64,000 nucleotides of DNA from Burkholderiales bacterium Ga0077544 (GTDB lineage: Bacteria > Pseudomonadota > Gammaproteobacteria > Burkholderiales > Burkholderiaceae_D), in contig LNEU01000026.1 in the NCBI GenBank assembly GCA_001464355.1, forward strand, positions 248,001 to 312,000. The letters are read 5' to 3'. How positions within the stretch are numbered: the stretch's first letter is position 1; each line of letters begins with the position of its first letter. Below, piece by piece: positions 54,475-62,866 of the stretch. A model generated the notes under the pieces. The model was given only the letters and a program-made list of their open reading frames with translations, made no database searches and was not told the DNA's origin. A program made the translations under genes and the position numbers.

Positions 54475-55143
54475 TCACGCCTTGCGACTATTATTGAAAT
54501 AGGCATCAATGCTTTCCTTGATAGTCGCGTGGGGGAAGTCACGATTCACCCGTTTTCTGCATGCATATTCAACTGCAAACATCAGGATCACCAAAGGCCA
54601 GTTCAGCACATTGGCAAACAGCGACCATGTTTCAATTGATCCAAAAATAAAGATAAGCAAGGACAACACAATCTGCAGCGCAAAAAACATTGCCCATGCC
54701 ACGGTTACGCGGCGCGTATAGCGCTCCACGTTATCTGGCATCTCTGCATGTATCGTGCGTGCCAAAGTCGTAATGATAGGTGTGCGATCACCAAACAGTG
54801 TGTGTGCAAAAAACCAGCACAGCATCGAATTAGCTGCGATGTGTTCCGTCAGGTAAATCAGATCCAGACGCGCCAACAACAACGGCCAGAAAATCAATAT
54901 GGCATAGGCGAGCGAGAACGCCATCACTATCCCGCATGAAAGACGCAGCAACTTGTTTATACCCAAATGCTTTAATGCCGTCACCACACCCCAACACGCA
55001 ATACTGCTCATGGGCACAAGCAACATCAACATCGCGATCTGACGCCATATGTGATGCGCATCATGTACTGCGAGCGCGACATGGCTCAGCGTTACATAAA
55101 TGATGATGAAGGCGATCACCAGCATGGTCTTTAAAAAGGACAT
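54475..55143 (-). CDS. COG4648-type membrane protein
   Basis: 222 residues, about six hydrophobic helices. The C-terminal half is the diagnostic part: NSMLCWFFAHTLFGDRTPII, EMPDNVERYTRRVTVAWAMFF, WSLFANVLNWPLVILMFAVEYACRKR. By memory these proteins accompany aryl-polyene and fatty-acid-derived lipid loci; no such cluster is present here. Function unknown. Two adjacent inverted repeats lie just upstream. Confidence 0.75.
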   Translation of the reverse strand: MSFLKTMLVIAFIIIYVTLSHVALAVHDAHHIWRQIAMLMLLVPMSSIACWGVVTALKHLGINKLLRLSCGIVMAFSLAYAILIFWPLLLARLDLIYLTEHIAANSMLCWFFAHTLFGDRTPIITTLARTIHAEMPDNVERYTRRVTVAWAMFFALQIVLSLLIFIFGSIETWSLFANVLNWPLVILMFAVEYACRKRVNRDFPHATIKESIDAYFNNSRKA

Positions 55144-55499
55144 CCTTGATCGCTTTACGAGTAAGAGTGGAATTCGTTACGAGAACCCGTAACGCGCTCA
55201 GATTTTGAGCGAGTAATATTATGCGGTCAGCGAAAATTATACGTGAATCACTTTAAAGCCAGATGTGCCGGATGCAATGCCATGAGATACGCAGGCGCAA
55301 GTCACTTGATCAGTAGACATAGAGCTAGCGGCATTAGCCATTTTCAAGAACAACATCCGCAGAAATGCAAGCTTGTCAAACAAAATGGGGTTATTGCACA
55401 ACAATCCAGCGTAGCGCCCGCCCACGCTTCCCGATTCAAGCCCTATCGTAAAAAATAGGCCTATAATTCCCGCCAGAGCCCTTTCTTGTGCAGCGCACC
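55144..55499. other. Intergenic region with two back-to-back hairpins and the ptsN promoter
   Basis: 356 bases between divergent genes, no supported coding frame. CGTTACG (55175-55181) with CGTAACG (55188-55194) and CGCTCA (55195-55200) with TGAGCG (55206-55211) make two adjoining hairpins in front of the COG4648 gene. TATAAT at 55462-55467 is a probable -10 box for ptsN, 32 bases before its ATG. Confidence 0.55.
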
Positions 55500-55973
55500 A
55501 TGAACCATTTAAGCCAGATTCTCCCTCCCAGCAATGTCGTGCTCGACTTGGATGTTTCCAGCAAAAAACGTACATTTGAGCAGGTTGGTTTGATTTTTGA
55601 AAACAATTGCGGCATCGCCCGTTCGGTCGTCTCCGAAAACCTGTTCGCGCGCGAACGTCTCGGTTCTACCGGCCTCGGCCATGGCGTTGCAGTTCCGCAT
55701 GGCCGCATCAAAGGATTGAAGGCGCCACTGGCAGCATTCGTTCGACTGGCCCAACCCATTCCATTTGAGTCGCCAGATGGTCAGCCGGTCAGCCTGCTGA
55801 TCTTCCTGCTGATCCCGGACAACGTCACACAACAGCATCTGGAAATTCTGTCAGAACTGGCAGAAATGTTTTCCGACGAAGCATTCCGCACCTTGCTGTC
55901 GACGACAGAAGATGCAGCGGCGGTGCATGCGCGTCTGATTACCTGGCAACCCAGCATGCAAAGTTCCAACTAA
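55500..55973 (+). CDS. ptsN: Nitrogen-PTS IIA component PtsN
   Basis: 157 residues, a single EIIA-Fru-like domain. The phosphorylated His is His67 in GVAVPHGRIKG. It accepts phosphate from NPr/HPr and regulates metabolism rather than sugar transport. ATG 55500 is preferred over a codon four residues upstream. The gene heads ptsN-hprK-rapZ; rpoN and hpf, which precede ptsN in many relatives, are not here. Confidence 0.93.
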   Translation: MNHLSQILPPSNVVLDLDVSSKKRTFEQVGLIFENNCGIARSVVSENLFARERLGSTGLGHGVAVPHGRIKGLKAPLAAFVRLAQPIPFESPDGQPVSLLIFLLIPDNVTQQHLEILSELAEMFSDEAFRTLLSTTEDAAAVHARLITWQPSMQSSN

Positions 55974-56036
55974 GCTGCTGCCGGTTTCTACAGCACGCAT
56001 CTGCTTCCGTAAATTGTTTCAACACTTACGCACACC

Positions 56037-56978
56037 ATGCCACTACCGACCCCGCTCACTATTCAGCAACTGTATGACGACAACCGCGAATCGCTGCAGT
56101 TGGGCTGGTTCGCGGGATTCCCGGGTGGCGAGCGCCTGATTTCCGGCGATGCCACTTCGGCAGCAGATCAGGTCGGCCATTTGAATCTGATCCATCCGGG
56201 TCGGATCCAGATTTTTGGCCATCAGGAAATCGAATACTACAAACGCCTGTCCCCTGCATCGCGTATGCATCAAAGCGCCGAGCTGGTTGCTGGTGAACCA
56301 CCGGCCTTCATCATTGCGCAAGGTCTGGAAACACCGGAAGACATCATGGCAATCTGTGATGAAAAAAATATTCCCCTGTTCTCCACGCCGCTGCCGGCGG
56401 CACAGGTCATCGATTATCTGCGCGTCTATCTTTCCAAAAAACTGGCGCAACGTATCACCATGCATGGCGTATTCATGGACGTGCTGGGTGTGGGCGTATT
56501 GATTACCGGCGAATCAGGCTTGGGCAAGAGCGAACTCGGTCTGGAATTGATTTCACGCAATCACGGTTTGGTGGCGGACGATGCGGTCGAGTTTGCGCGT
56601 ATTGCACCGCACATGATTGAAGGTCGTTGCCCACCGCTGTTGCAGAATCTGCTGGAAGTGCGCGGTCTTGGTTTGCTCGATATCCGCACTATCTTTGGCG
56701 AAACCGCAGTCCGACGCAAAATGCGCCTCAAGCTGATCGTACATCTGGTCCGCCGAAGCACGATGGAGGAAAGCTACGAGCGCTTACCCCTGCCATCGCA
56801 GAGTGAAGAGATACTGGGCCTGCCGATACGCAAAGTCGTGATTCCGGTAGAAGCAGGTCGAAATATCGCCGTTTTGCTGGAAGCCGCAGTACGCAATACC
56901 ATCCTGCAGTTGCGTGGCATAGATACGCTCAAAGACTTCATGGTGCGGCAGCAAAAAGCGATGGAAAGCGACGATTAG
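56037..56978 (+). CDS. hprK: HPr kinase/phosphorylase
   Basis: 313 residues. N-terminal MurF-like domain, then the kinase P-loop GESGLGKS at residues 158-165, catalytic VADDAVEF and the family signature [15 protein letters not shown]. It phosphorylates and dephosphorylates a regulatory Ser on HPr. Placed between ptsN and rapZ, as usual in betaproteobacteria. Confidence 0.96.
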   Translation: MPLPTPLTIQQLYDDNRESLQLGWFAGFPGGERLISGDATSAADQVGHLNLIHPGRIQIFGHQEIEYYKRLSPASRMHQSAELVAGEPPAFIIAQGLETPEDIMAICDEKNIPLFSTPLPAAQVIDYLRVYLSKKLAQRITMHGVFMDVLGVGVLITGESGLGKSELGLELISRNHGLVADDAVEFARIAPHMIEGRCPPLLQNLLEVRGLGLLDIRTIFGETAVRRKMRLKLIVHLVRRSTMEESYERLPLPSQSEEILGLPIRKVVIPVEAGRNIAVLLEAAVRNTILQLRGIDTLKDFMVRQQKAMESDD

Positions 56979-57096
56979 TCAGCACGGCAATGGCTTTTCC
57001 TCAATGTAATTAGCGCTGCAGCTTGTTGCGCCAATTAGCCTCTACGCCACCCGTCCCTCCGCTATCCAACGCTCCGTCGCACATCCCCGCCCACTT

Positions 57097-57125
57097 TTGT
57101 GAGCCTATCAGGCTTGCGGTATGAT
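57097..57125 (+). promoter_or_regulatory. Sigma70-type promoter of rapZ, implying a leaderless message
   Basis: TTGTGA (57097-57102), 17-base spacer, TATGAT (57120-57125). The expected start point, seven bases on, is the A of the rapZ ATG at 57132. No Shine-Dalgarno lies before the ATG. Confidence 0.65.
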
Positions 57126-57131
57126 GTTGCC

Positions 57132-57995
57132 ATGCGGATCATTCTCATCACTGGCATCTCAGGCTCCGGCAAATCTGTCGGACTCAAAGTTCTCGAAGAC
57201 GCGGGGTATTTCTGCGTAGACAATCTGCCGCCGAATTTATTGCGTGCACTGGTTGCCACCTGCACGGAAGAACATACCACCACGCTGGCGGTGGCAATGG
57301 ATGCACGCAGCGCGAGTTCATTGCTGGGATTGCCAGCCGACATTGCGTGGTTACGTGAGCAAGGGCACGATGTCAAGATCCTCTTCCTGACAGCAAAAAC
57401 CGACTCGCTGATCGCGCGTTTTTCTGAAACCCGCCGCAGCCATCCGCTGTCACATCGCGTATTCAGCAATCAAAATACGACAGACCCCGGCACCTTGACC
57501 GAATGCATACGCGAAGAACGCGAAATGCTTGCCGGCGTGGAAGAAATCGGCCATGTGATCGACACCTCGGGCATGAGTGCCAATAAATTGCGTGAGTGGA
57601 TCAAGGGCTTGGTCGCCAGCGATCATGCGCCGCTGACGCTACTGTTCGAATCGTTTGCCTTCAAGTTCGGCGTGCCGCTCGATGCAGACTTGGTATTCGA
57701 TGTGCGCGTATTGCCCAACCCCCATTACGATGCCACGTTGCGGCCGCTCACCGGTCGCGATGCGCCGGTACAGGCTTTCTTGCAGGCACAAAAAGATGCT
57801 ACTGAATTGATTACAGATATACGCGGCTTTGTCGAAAAATGGCTGCCGTCCTTCAAGAAAGATAACCGCAGCTATCTGACTGTCGCCATCGGCTGCACCG
57901 GTGGCCAGCACAGGTCGGTTTATATCGTTGAACAGCTGGCGCAATTTTTTCGACCGACTGAACATGTATTGGTTCGCCATCGCGAACTCGACTAA
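57132..57995 (+). CDS. rapZ: RNase adapter RapZ / nucleotide-binding protein
   Basis: 287 residues, like E. coli RapZ (284). Walker A GISGSGKS at residues 8-15, DNLPPNLL, the later MDARS region and the C-terminal [11 protein letters not shown] loop are present. In enterics RapZ presents GlmZ RNA to RNase E and senses glucosamine-6-phosphate; whether it does so here is unknown. The start is the ATG directly before the Walker domain; upstream codons in the frame overlap a promoter. Confidence 0.95.
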   Translation: MRIILITGISGSGKSVGLKVLEDAGYFCVDNLPPNLLRALVATCTEEHTTTLAVAMDARSASSLLGLPADIAWLREQGHDVKILFLTAKTDSLIARFSETRRSHPLSHRVFSNQNTTDPGTLTECIREEREMLAGVEEIGHVIDTSGMSANKLREWIKGLVASDHAPLTLLFESFAFKFGVPLDADLVFDVRVLPNPHYDATLRPLTGRDAPVQAFLQAQKDATELITDIRGFVEKWLPSFKKDNRSYLTVAIGCTGGQHRSVYIVEQLAQFFRPTEHVLVRHRELD

Positions 57996-58078
57996 TGTCA
58001 TAAAATCTAGGTAGCGTGCTGCTTGTGCAGACACTCGTACAAGCAAGCGCGCCACATTCACACTACCCCGCTTTCATC

Positions 58079-58702
58079 ATGCCTGAAAACGAAAACTGGC
58101 TTCCGCTGTTCCCGCTCAACACCGTGCTGTTCCCTGACGGCATACTGCCACTCAAAGTGTTTGAAACGCGCTACATAGACATGGTGCGCAACTGCATGAA
58201 AAAGGAAATCCCGTTTGGCGTCGTCTTGATCAAATCGGGACAGGAAGTAGGCGTTGCAGCAGAACCGGAAGACGTAGGTTGTCTAGCGCATATTATCAAT
58301 TGGGACGCGCCGCAACTCGGCGTACTAATGTTGCGCACGCAAGGCGGTGCACGCTTTCGTATTCTGGAGATACGTGCGCACAAGGATCAACATCTGGAAG
58401 CACGCGTTGAAATACTGGATATCATCGCCAGCGCTCTACCGCAGCAATATGCTCTCTGCGCCAGTACGCTTGAACTGGTGATACGCGATATCAACAGCAA
58501 GGAGCGCGCCGAACAGGGAGCGGATTTTGAAAATCCATTCCCGGAAAGCTTGCAGTTAAGCGATGCCGGCTGGGTCGCCGATCGATGGAGTGAGATATTG
58601 CCCATACCTTTGAAGGCCAGGCAAAAATTATTAGAGCTGGATGATCCGCAAATTCGTTTGACAATAATTGATCAATATCTACAGCAACATCGAATTATCT
58701 AA
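58079..58702 (+). CDS. Lon-protease N-terminal-domain-like protein
   Basis: 207 residues from the ATG before PENENWLPLFPLNTVLFPDG. A single Lon substrate-binding (LAN) domain fills the protein (LPLKVFETRYIDMVRNCMK, PFGVVLIKSGQEVG, GCLAHIINWD, GGARFRILE). No ATPase or peptidase domain. Stand-alone LAN proteins are common and uncharacterised; a role in substrate recognition for Lon is only a guess. Converges on mutY. Confidence 0.88.
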   Translation: MPENENWLPLFPLNTVLFPDGILPLKVFETRYIDMVRNCMKKEIPFGVVLIKSGQEVGVAAEPEDVGCLAHIINWDAPQLGVLMLRTQGGARFRILEIRAHKDQHLEARVEILDIIASALPQQYALCASTLELVIRDINSKERAEQGADFENPFPESLQLSDAGWVADRWSEILPIPLKARQKLLELDDPQIRLTIIDQYLQQHRII

Positions 58703-58719
58703 ACGTCACTCAAACAAGA

Positions 58720-59910
58720 TCAGATAGCAGATAGCAGATCCGGCTCACTAGTCAGCGCCAGCAATAATTTTTTGACAGGCGCAGGCAAAGGTGCGACCGC
58801 CATTCTGTGCAGCGGGTACCAGCTATGGGTGCCCTGCCCGGCGATCTGCAAACGATTTTCCAAGTTGATTCGATACGGCGTCACATGCAACTTGAAGTGC
58901 GTGAACGTATGGGAAAACGCCATCAGCTTTTCCACTGAGCCCGGCACACCAAACGCCGCCGTTGCACGCGCCACCGCGACATCAAAATCTGCATTACCCG
59001 GCTGCAGTGCCGCATCCATTTCCGGCAAGGATAGCAATCCGCCCCAGATGCCTTTGTCGGGGCGCTGCTCCAGCACTATCTGATCGTCATCAACGATCAA
59101 CAGCATCGTTGTGGACTTTTCAGGCACGGCCTTCTTGGGTTTGCGTATCGGCAGCTCACTGGTTCTGCCCGTAGCGTAGGCAATGCAACGTATGGCCAAT
59201 GGGCAGCGCTGACATGACGGCCGATTGCGCGTACACAAAGTTGCACCCAGATCCATCAAACCTTGCGTATAAGTTTCCACTCCGCTTGCGGGAAGCAGGG
59301 CCACCGCACGCAACCACATTTCATTTTCTATCGCTTTTTCGCCGGGATAACGTTCAACGCCAAAGACGCGCGCAAACACACGTTTGACGTTACCGTCCAG
59401 AATGGCTGCCCGCGTGCCATAGGAAAATGCCGCGATCGCTGCTGCAGTGGAGCGACCGATGCCGGCCAACTCTTCCAAAACCACAGGATCACTGGGAAAG
59501 ACGCCGCCATGCCGGGCGACTACCGCCTGCGCACACTTATGCAAATTGCGCGCGCGTGAGTAATAACCTAACCCGCTCCAGTGCGCCATCACTTCTTCGG
59601 ATGGTGCTGCGGCCAGCGACTCAACGGTGGGAAAAGTTTGCAGGAAGCGCTGATAGTAAGGAATCACAGCCGCGACCTGCGTCTGCTGCAGCATGATTTC
59701 GGACAACCAGACACGGTAGGCATCGCGCGTATTCTGCCATGGCAAGGCATGACGTCCGTGCTGCTTTTGCCAATCGATTACTTCTTTTGAAAAAGAAGGG
59801 TCAGCTAAATTCGCTGCAAGTGCGTCCTTTGCGGCTACTTTTTTTGCATTTTCTTTTTGATCTGAAGAACCTGCAACAGCTTGTTGCTGATTTGTGACTA
59901 CTCGTTTCAT
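58720..59910 (-). CDS. mutY: Adenine DNA glycosylase MutY
   Basis: 396 residues. Catalytic Glu71 (SEIMLQQTQV), helix-hairpin-helix LAGIGRSTAAAIAAF near 148-162, catalytic Asp172 (LDGNVKRVFAR), a 4Fe-4S cluster Cys226-X6-Cys233-X2-Cys236-X5-Cys242, and a C-terminal NUDIX-like domain that reads 8-oxoG. About 40 extra Lys/Ala-rich residues precede the usual start, so an internal start is possible. It removes A paired with 8-oxoguanine. The ATG directly follows the stop codon of the dynamin-like gene. Confidence 0.95.
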   Translation of the reverse strand: MKRVVTNQQQAVAGSSDQKENAKKVAAKDALAANLADPSFSKEVIDWQKQHGRHALPWQNTRDAYRVWLSEIMLQQTQVAAVIPYYQRFLQTFPTVESLAAAPSEEVMAHWSGLGYYSRARNLHKCAQAVVARHGGVFPSDPVVLEELAGIGRSTAAAIAAFSYGTRAAILDGNVKRVFARVFGVERYPGEKAIENEMWLRAVALLPASGVETYTQGLMDLGATLCTRNRPSCQRCPLAIRCIAYATGRTSELPIRKPKKAVPEKSTTMLLIVDDDQIVLEQRPDKGIWGGLLSLPEMDAALQPGNADFDVAVARATAAFGVPGSVEKLMAFSHTFTHFKLHVTPYRINLENRLQIAGQGTHSWYPLHRMAVAPLPAPVKKLLLALTSEPDLLSAI

Positions 59911-61881
59911 CTAGGCCGCTGCTTTATACAAACCCAGCTGCGCCAGGATCGCAGCCTTCAATTCATTTTCCAGACGCTTCAATTCTGTCTTTTGCGCTTC
60001 AAGATCGGCTTGCATTTGTTCAAATGCCTGTACTTTTTCTTCCAGGCTATCGGTTGCCATATGAATCTTTTCGATGGATTTGCGGCGCCGTTTCAATTGC
60101 AATTTATGCTCGCCGATTTGCGCTTCCAGCGGCGCCATCACGACTTTCAGCCACGCTTCTACATCGCGATTGGCTTGCAGAAAACTTTGCTTGACGCGCG
60201 ACGCGATGGAATCAAAGAACTTTTGCATCAAGACGACTTGCGGCGTGGTCAGGATAGTCGCAGCGCCAAATTGCTTGTGGTATAGCTTTTCGATCATGTC
60301 GATTTCTTTCATGTACTTTTCAAGCGAAAACGGCATTGGCGCAGATAAAGCCAAACCATGTTCAGTCGAAAACTTGCGGTACATGACAGACATCATCTCG
60401 CCGATTTCATCTGTCTTTTCGGCGGACAGATGCAGATTGGTCAACGCCTGCTGGAAAAATTCTTTGACTGCCATACGCAAGCCGGCAGAGAACTTGCTGC
60501 TTTCCATCGCGTCACGCGTTTTACGAATATTGTCTTTCAACACGCCCATGCCGAGATGGGTGAACACTTCATTCGACAAGCGGGTAAACACCGAACGCGT
60601 GGCCTGCAATTTAAACAGGCTGCCATCGAATTCTGTTTTCTCCATATCGATGCGCTTCATCATGTGATCAAGAATGGTCTGGTTCTTGCCACGCAAACTT
60701 TTCAATTCCAGTAACTGCTCGACCACATTGCGGGAGCGCGAAGAAAGCAAAGCCTGTTTGGACGCGGCCAGCTCTTTGACTTCAGTCATCAGTTGCGCGC
60801 GGATAATGTCTTGCTTGGCCGGGATCAACTCATTCGACAATGCACTTTCCAGCGCCGGCAAGCGACTCTTGGCAAGCAAGGGCGCATCCAGATTGATTTT
60901 GCCCACCAGACCCTTTTGCGCAGAAACCGGGAATATCTGACGCTCGCCTATGCCCAGCGTTTGTGCCACATTGCCGATCTGCATATTGATCTGCTCTTCA
61001 ACCTCGGCTGGCGAACGCAACTCATCCCACATGCTGTCTATCTTGTTCAGTACCACCAGGCGCCCCGCGCCAGTGCCGCCTATGTGATTGCGCCAGATAT
61101 CGATATCGCTCTTGGTCACACCGGTATCAGCAGCGAGGATGAACAGCACCGCATGCGCATTCGGAATCAAGTTCAGGGTCAGCTCCGGTTCGGTGCCTAT
61201 CGCATTCAAACCCGGCGTGTCGATGATGACCAAACCCTGTTGCAATAATGGATGGGGAAAGTTCACGATCGCATGCCGCCATTGCGAAATTTCAACCATG
61301 CCGTTCTCATCCACACCCATCGCCATATCGAGATCGGTTTCGTCATACAAGCCATAGCGCGCTGCCTCCTCTACCGGCACACGCTTGGTCAGACTGACTT
61401 GCTTGAATGCTTCGAGCATGCCGTCACCGGATGAAGTATCCAAGGGCAGCACGGTCCACACTTGACTCTGCGACTTGAAATCGCTGGTCGATTGCGCTTC
61501 TGCACGCGTTTCTATCGGCAACAGGCGTATCGATGGCGGGAATGTTTCGTCATACAGCAATTCCGTTGGGCACATGGTCGTGCGGCCGGCCGATGTCGGC
61601 AAAATGCGTTGACCATAATCGGCAAAAAAGATGGCGTTGATCAGTTCTGATTTGCCGCGTGAAAATTCAGCGACAAAGGCAATCGACAATTTGTCTTCAT
61701 TCAGACGCGCCAACATATGCATGAAACGCTGATCGCTGGCGCCATCGGCTAAATCAATGGCCTTCACGCAATCGCGATAACGCTGCAGCGAATTCTTGAC
61801 GTCATCGCGCCAGCCGCTGTATTGCTGAAATTTCTGCACCAGATTACTCACACGGACCTCGTTTTTGGTGTTGTTATGCAA
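59911..61881 (-). CDS. Dynamin-like GTPase encoded between mutM and mutY
   Basis: 656 residues. GTPase motifs: P-loop AEFSRGKS at residues 71-78 (first Gly of the usual GEFSRGKS replaced by Ala), switch Thr in TTMCPTEL, DTPGLN at 221-226 and LNKID at 278-282. A long helical stalk follows, with a Lys/Glu-rich coiled coil near residues 560-645. The C-terminus ends in QLGLY (648-652), similar to sliding-clamp-binding motifs (QLxLF). No membrane helix. Bacterial dynamin-like proteins remodel membranes or, as for E. coli CrfC, bind the replication clamp. The tight fit between mutM (49-base gap) and mutY (no gap) points to co-transcription and a link to oxidised-guanine repair or replication. Confidence 0.9.
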   Translation of the reverse strand: MHNNTKNEVRVSNLVQKFQQYSGWRDDVKNSLQRYRDCVKAIDLADGASDQRFMHMLARLNEDKLSIAFVAEFSRGKSELINAIFFADYGQRILPTSAGRTTMCPTELLYDETFPPSIRLLPIETRAEAQSTSDFKSQSQVWTVLPLDTSSGDGMLEAFKQVSLTKRVPVEEAARYGLYDETDLDMAMGVDENGMVEISQWRHAIVNFPHPLLQQGLVIIDTPGLNAIGTEPELTLNLIPNAHAVLFILAADTGVTKSDIDIWRNHIGGTGAGRLVVLNKIDSMWDELRSPAEVEEQINMQIGNVAQTLGIGERQIFPVSAQKGLVGKINLDAPLLAKSRLPALESALSNELIPAKQDIIRAQLMTEVKELAASKQALLSSRSRNVVEQLLELKSLRGKNQTILDHMMKRIDMEKTEFDGSLFKLQATRSVFTRLSNEVFTHLGMGVLKDNIRKTRDAMESSKFSAGLRMAVKEFFQQALTNLHLSAEKTDEIGEMMSVMYRKFSTEHGLALSAPMPFSLEKYMKEIDMIEKLYHKQFGAATILTTPQVVLMQKFFDSIASRVKQSFLQANRDVEAWLKVVMAPLEAQIGEHKLQLKRRRKSIEKIHMATDSLEEKVQAFEQMQADLEAQKTELKRLENELKAAILAQLGLYKAAA

Positions 61882-61930
61882 AGCACATTATTGGAGCCTG
61901 CCTGCTATAAAGCGACACTAGCATCTGTCT

Positions 61931-62752
61931 TCACTTTTGACAATTTGGACAGTAAAAGGTCGAACGCTGACCTTGCACAATTTGTTTGATGGGCGCATTG
62001 CAAATGCGGCAAGGTTCTCCCGCCCGCGCATAGGCAAAATAATTTTGCTGGAAGTAACCGGACTGACCGTTGACGCCTATGAAATCCTTCAGCGTGCTAC
62101 CGCCTTGTTCAATGGCAGCAGCCAGGATTTCCCGTATCGCCTGTGCCAGACGTTCGTAGCGCTGCAGGCCGATTCTATGCGCTGGCGTCTTCGGATTGAT
62201 ACGCGCCTGGAACAAACTTTCCGATGCATAAATATTTCCAACACCGACAACTATGTCTCCCGCCAGCAACACTTGCTTGATTGCCGAACTGCGGCTGCGC
62301 GTTTGCTTATACAGCCATTCTGCGCTGAACAAATCTTCCAGCGGCTCGACCCCCAAAGTGCGCAGCAACAAGTGATTTTCGACCGCGCCCTCTTCCGCCG
62401 CATGCCATAACACTGCGCCGAAGCGGCGTGGATCGGTCAGCCGCAACACCTGACTACCAACCGACATATCGAAGTGATCATGTTTTTGCGGAGGGACGCC
62501 GAACGGAAGTATTCGGATATGCCCGGACATGCCGAGGTGGATGATCAAGGTGCCATGATCAAAATGTATCAACAGGTATTTGCCGCGCCTGCCGGTACTG
62601 CGCACCGTATGGCCAGCCAGCGTTTGCGACAAATCAGCCGGGAACGGCCAGCGCAAACCGCTATGCCGCAATACGACACTGGTGACGGTGTGCCCTTCCA
62701 GATGGGGTGCCACGCCGCGACGTGTTACTTCTACTTCGGGTAATTCAGGCAT
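61931..62752 (-). CDS. mutM: Formamidopyrimidine-DNA glycosylase
   Basis: 273 residues. N-terminal PELPEVEV (catalytic Pro after Met removal, then Glu), the Lys in [11 protein letters not shown], an H2TH region ([19 protein letters not shown]) and the C-terminal zinc finger ([10 protein letters not shown] and FYCPNC). It removes 8-oxoguanine and ring-opened purines. First gene of the mutM / dynamin / mutY group; the TPR gene is divergent, an arrangement common in betaproteobacteria. Confidence 0.96.
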   Translation of the reverse strand: MPELPEVEVTRRGVAPHLEGHTVTSVVLRHSGLRWPFPADLSQTLAGHTVRSTGRRGKYLLIHFDHGTLIIHLGMSGHIRILPFGVPPQKHDHFDMSVGSQVLRLTDPRRFGAVLWHAAEEGAVENHLLLRTLGVEPLEDLFSAEWLYKQTRSRSSAIKQVLLAGDIVVGVGNIYASESLFQARINPKTPAHRIGLQRYERLAQAIREILAAAIEQGGSTLKDFIGVNGQSGYFQQNYFAYARAGEPCRICNAPIKQIVQGQRSTFYCPNCQK

Positions 62753-62866
62753 GACGACAACAACTTCCTTGGTGGCTCTCGCATGGCGTCTATCGGCACA
62801 GCACCGCGCACATTAGGCAACGGTTAAGCGTAGAATAAAAACCTGCTCGATTTGCTTGGACTTCAA

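Noticed and set aside
55144-55499. Possible hpf gene upstream of ptsN
   Set aside because: I looked for the expected ribosome hibernation factor here but no frame has its motifs; the region is non-coding.
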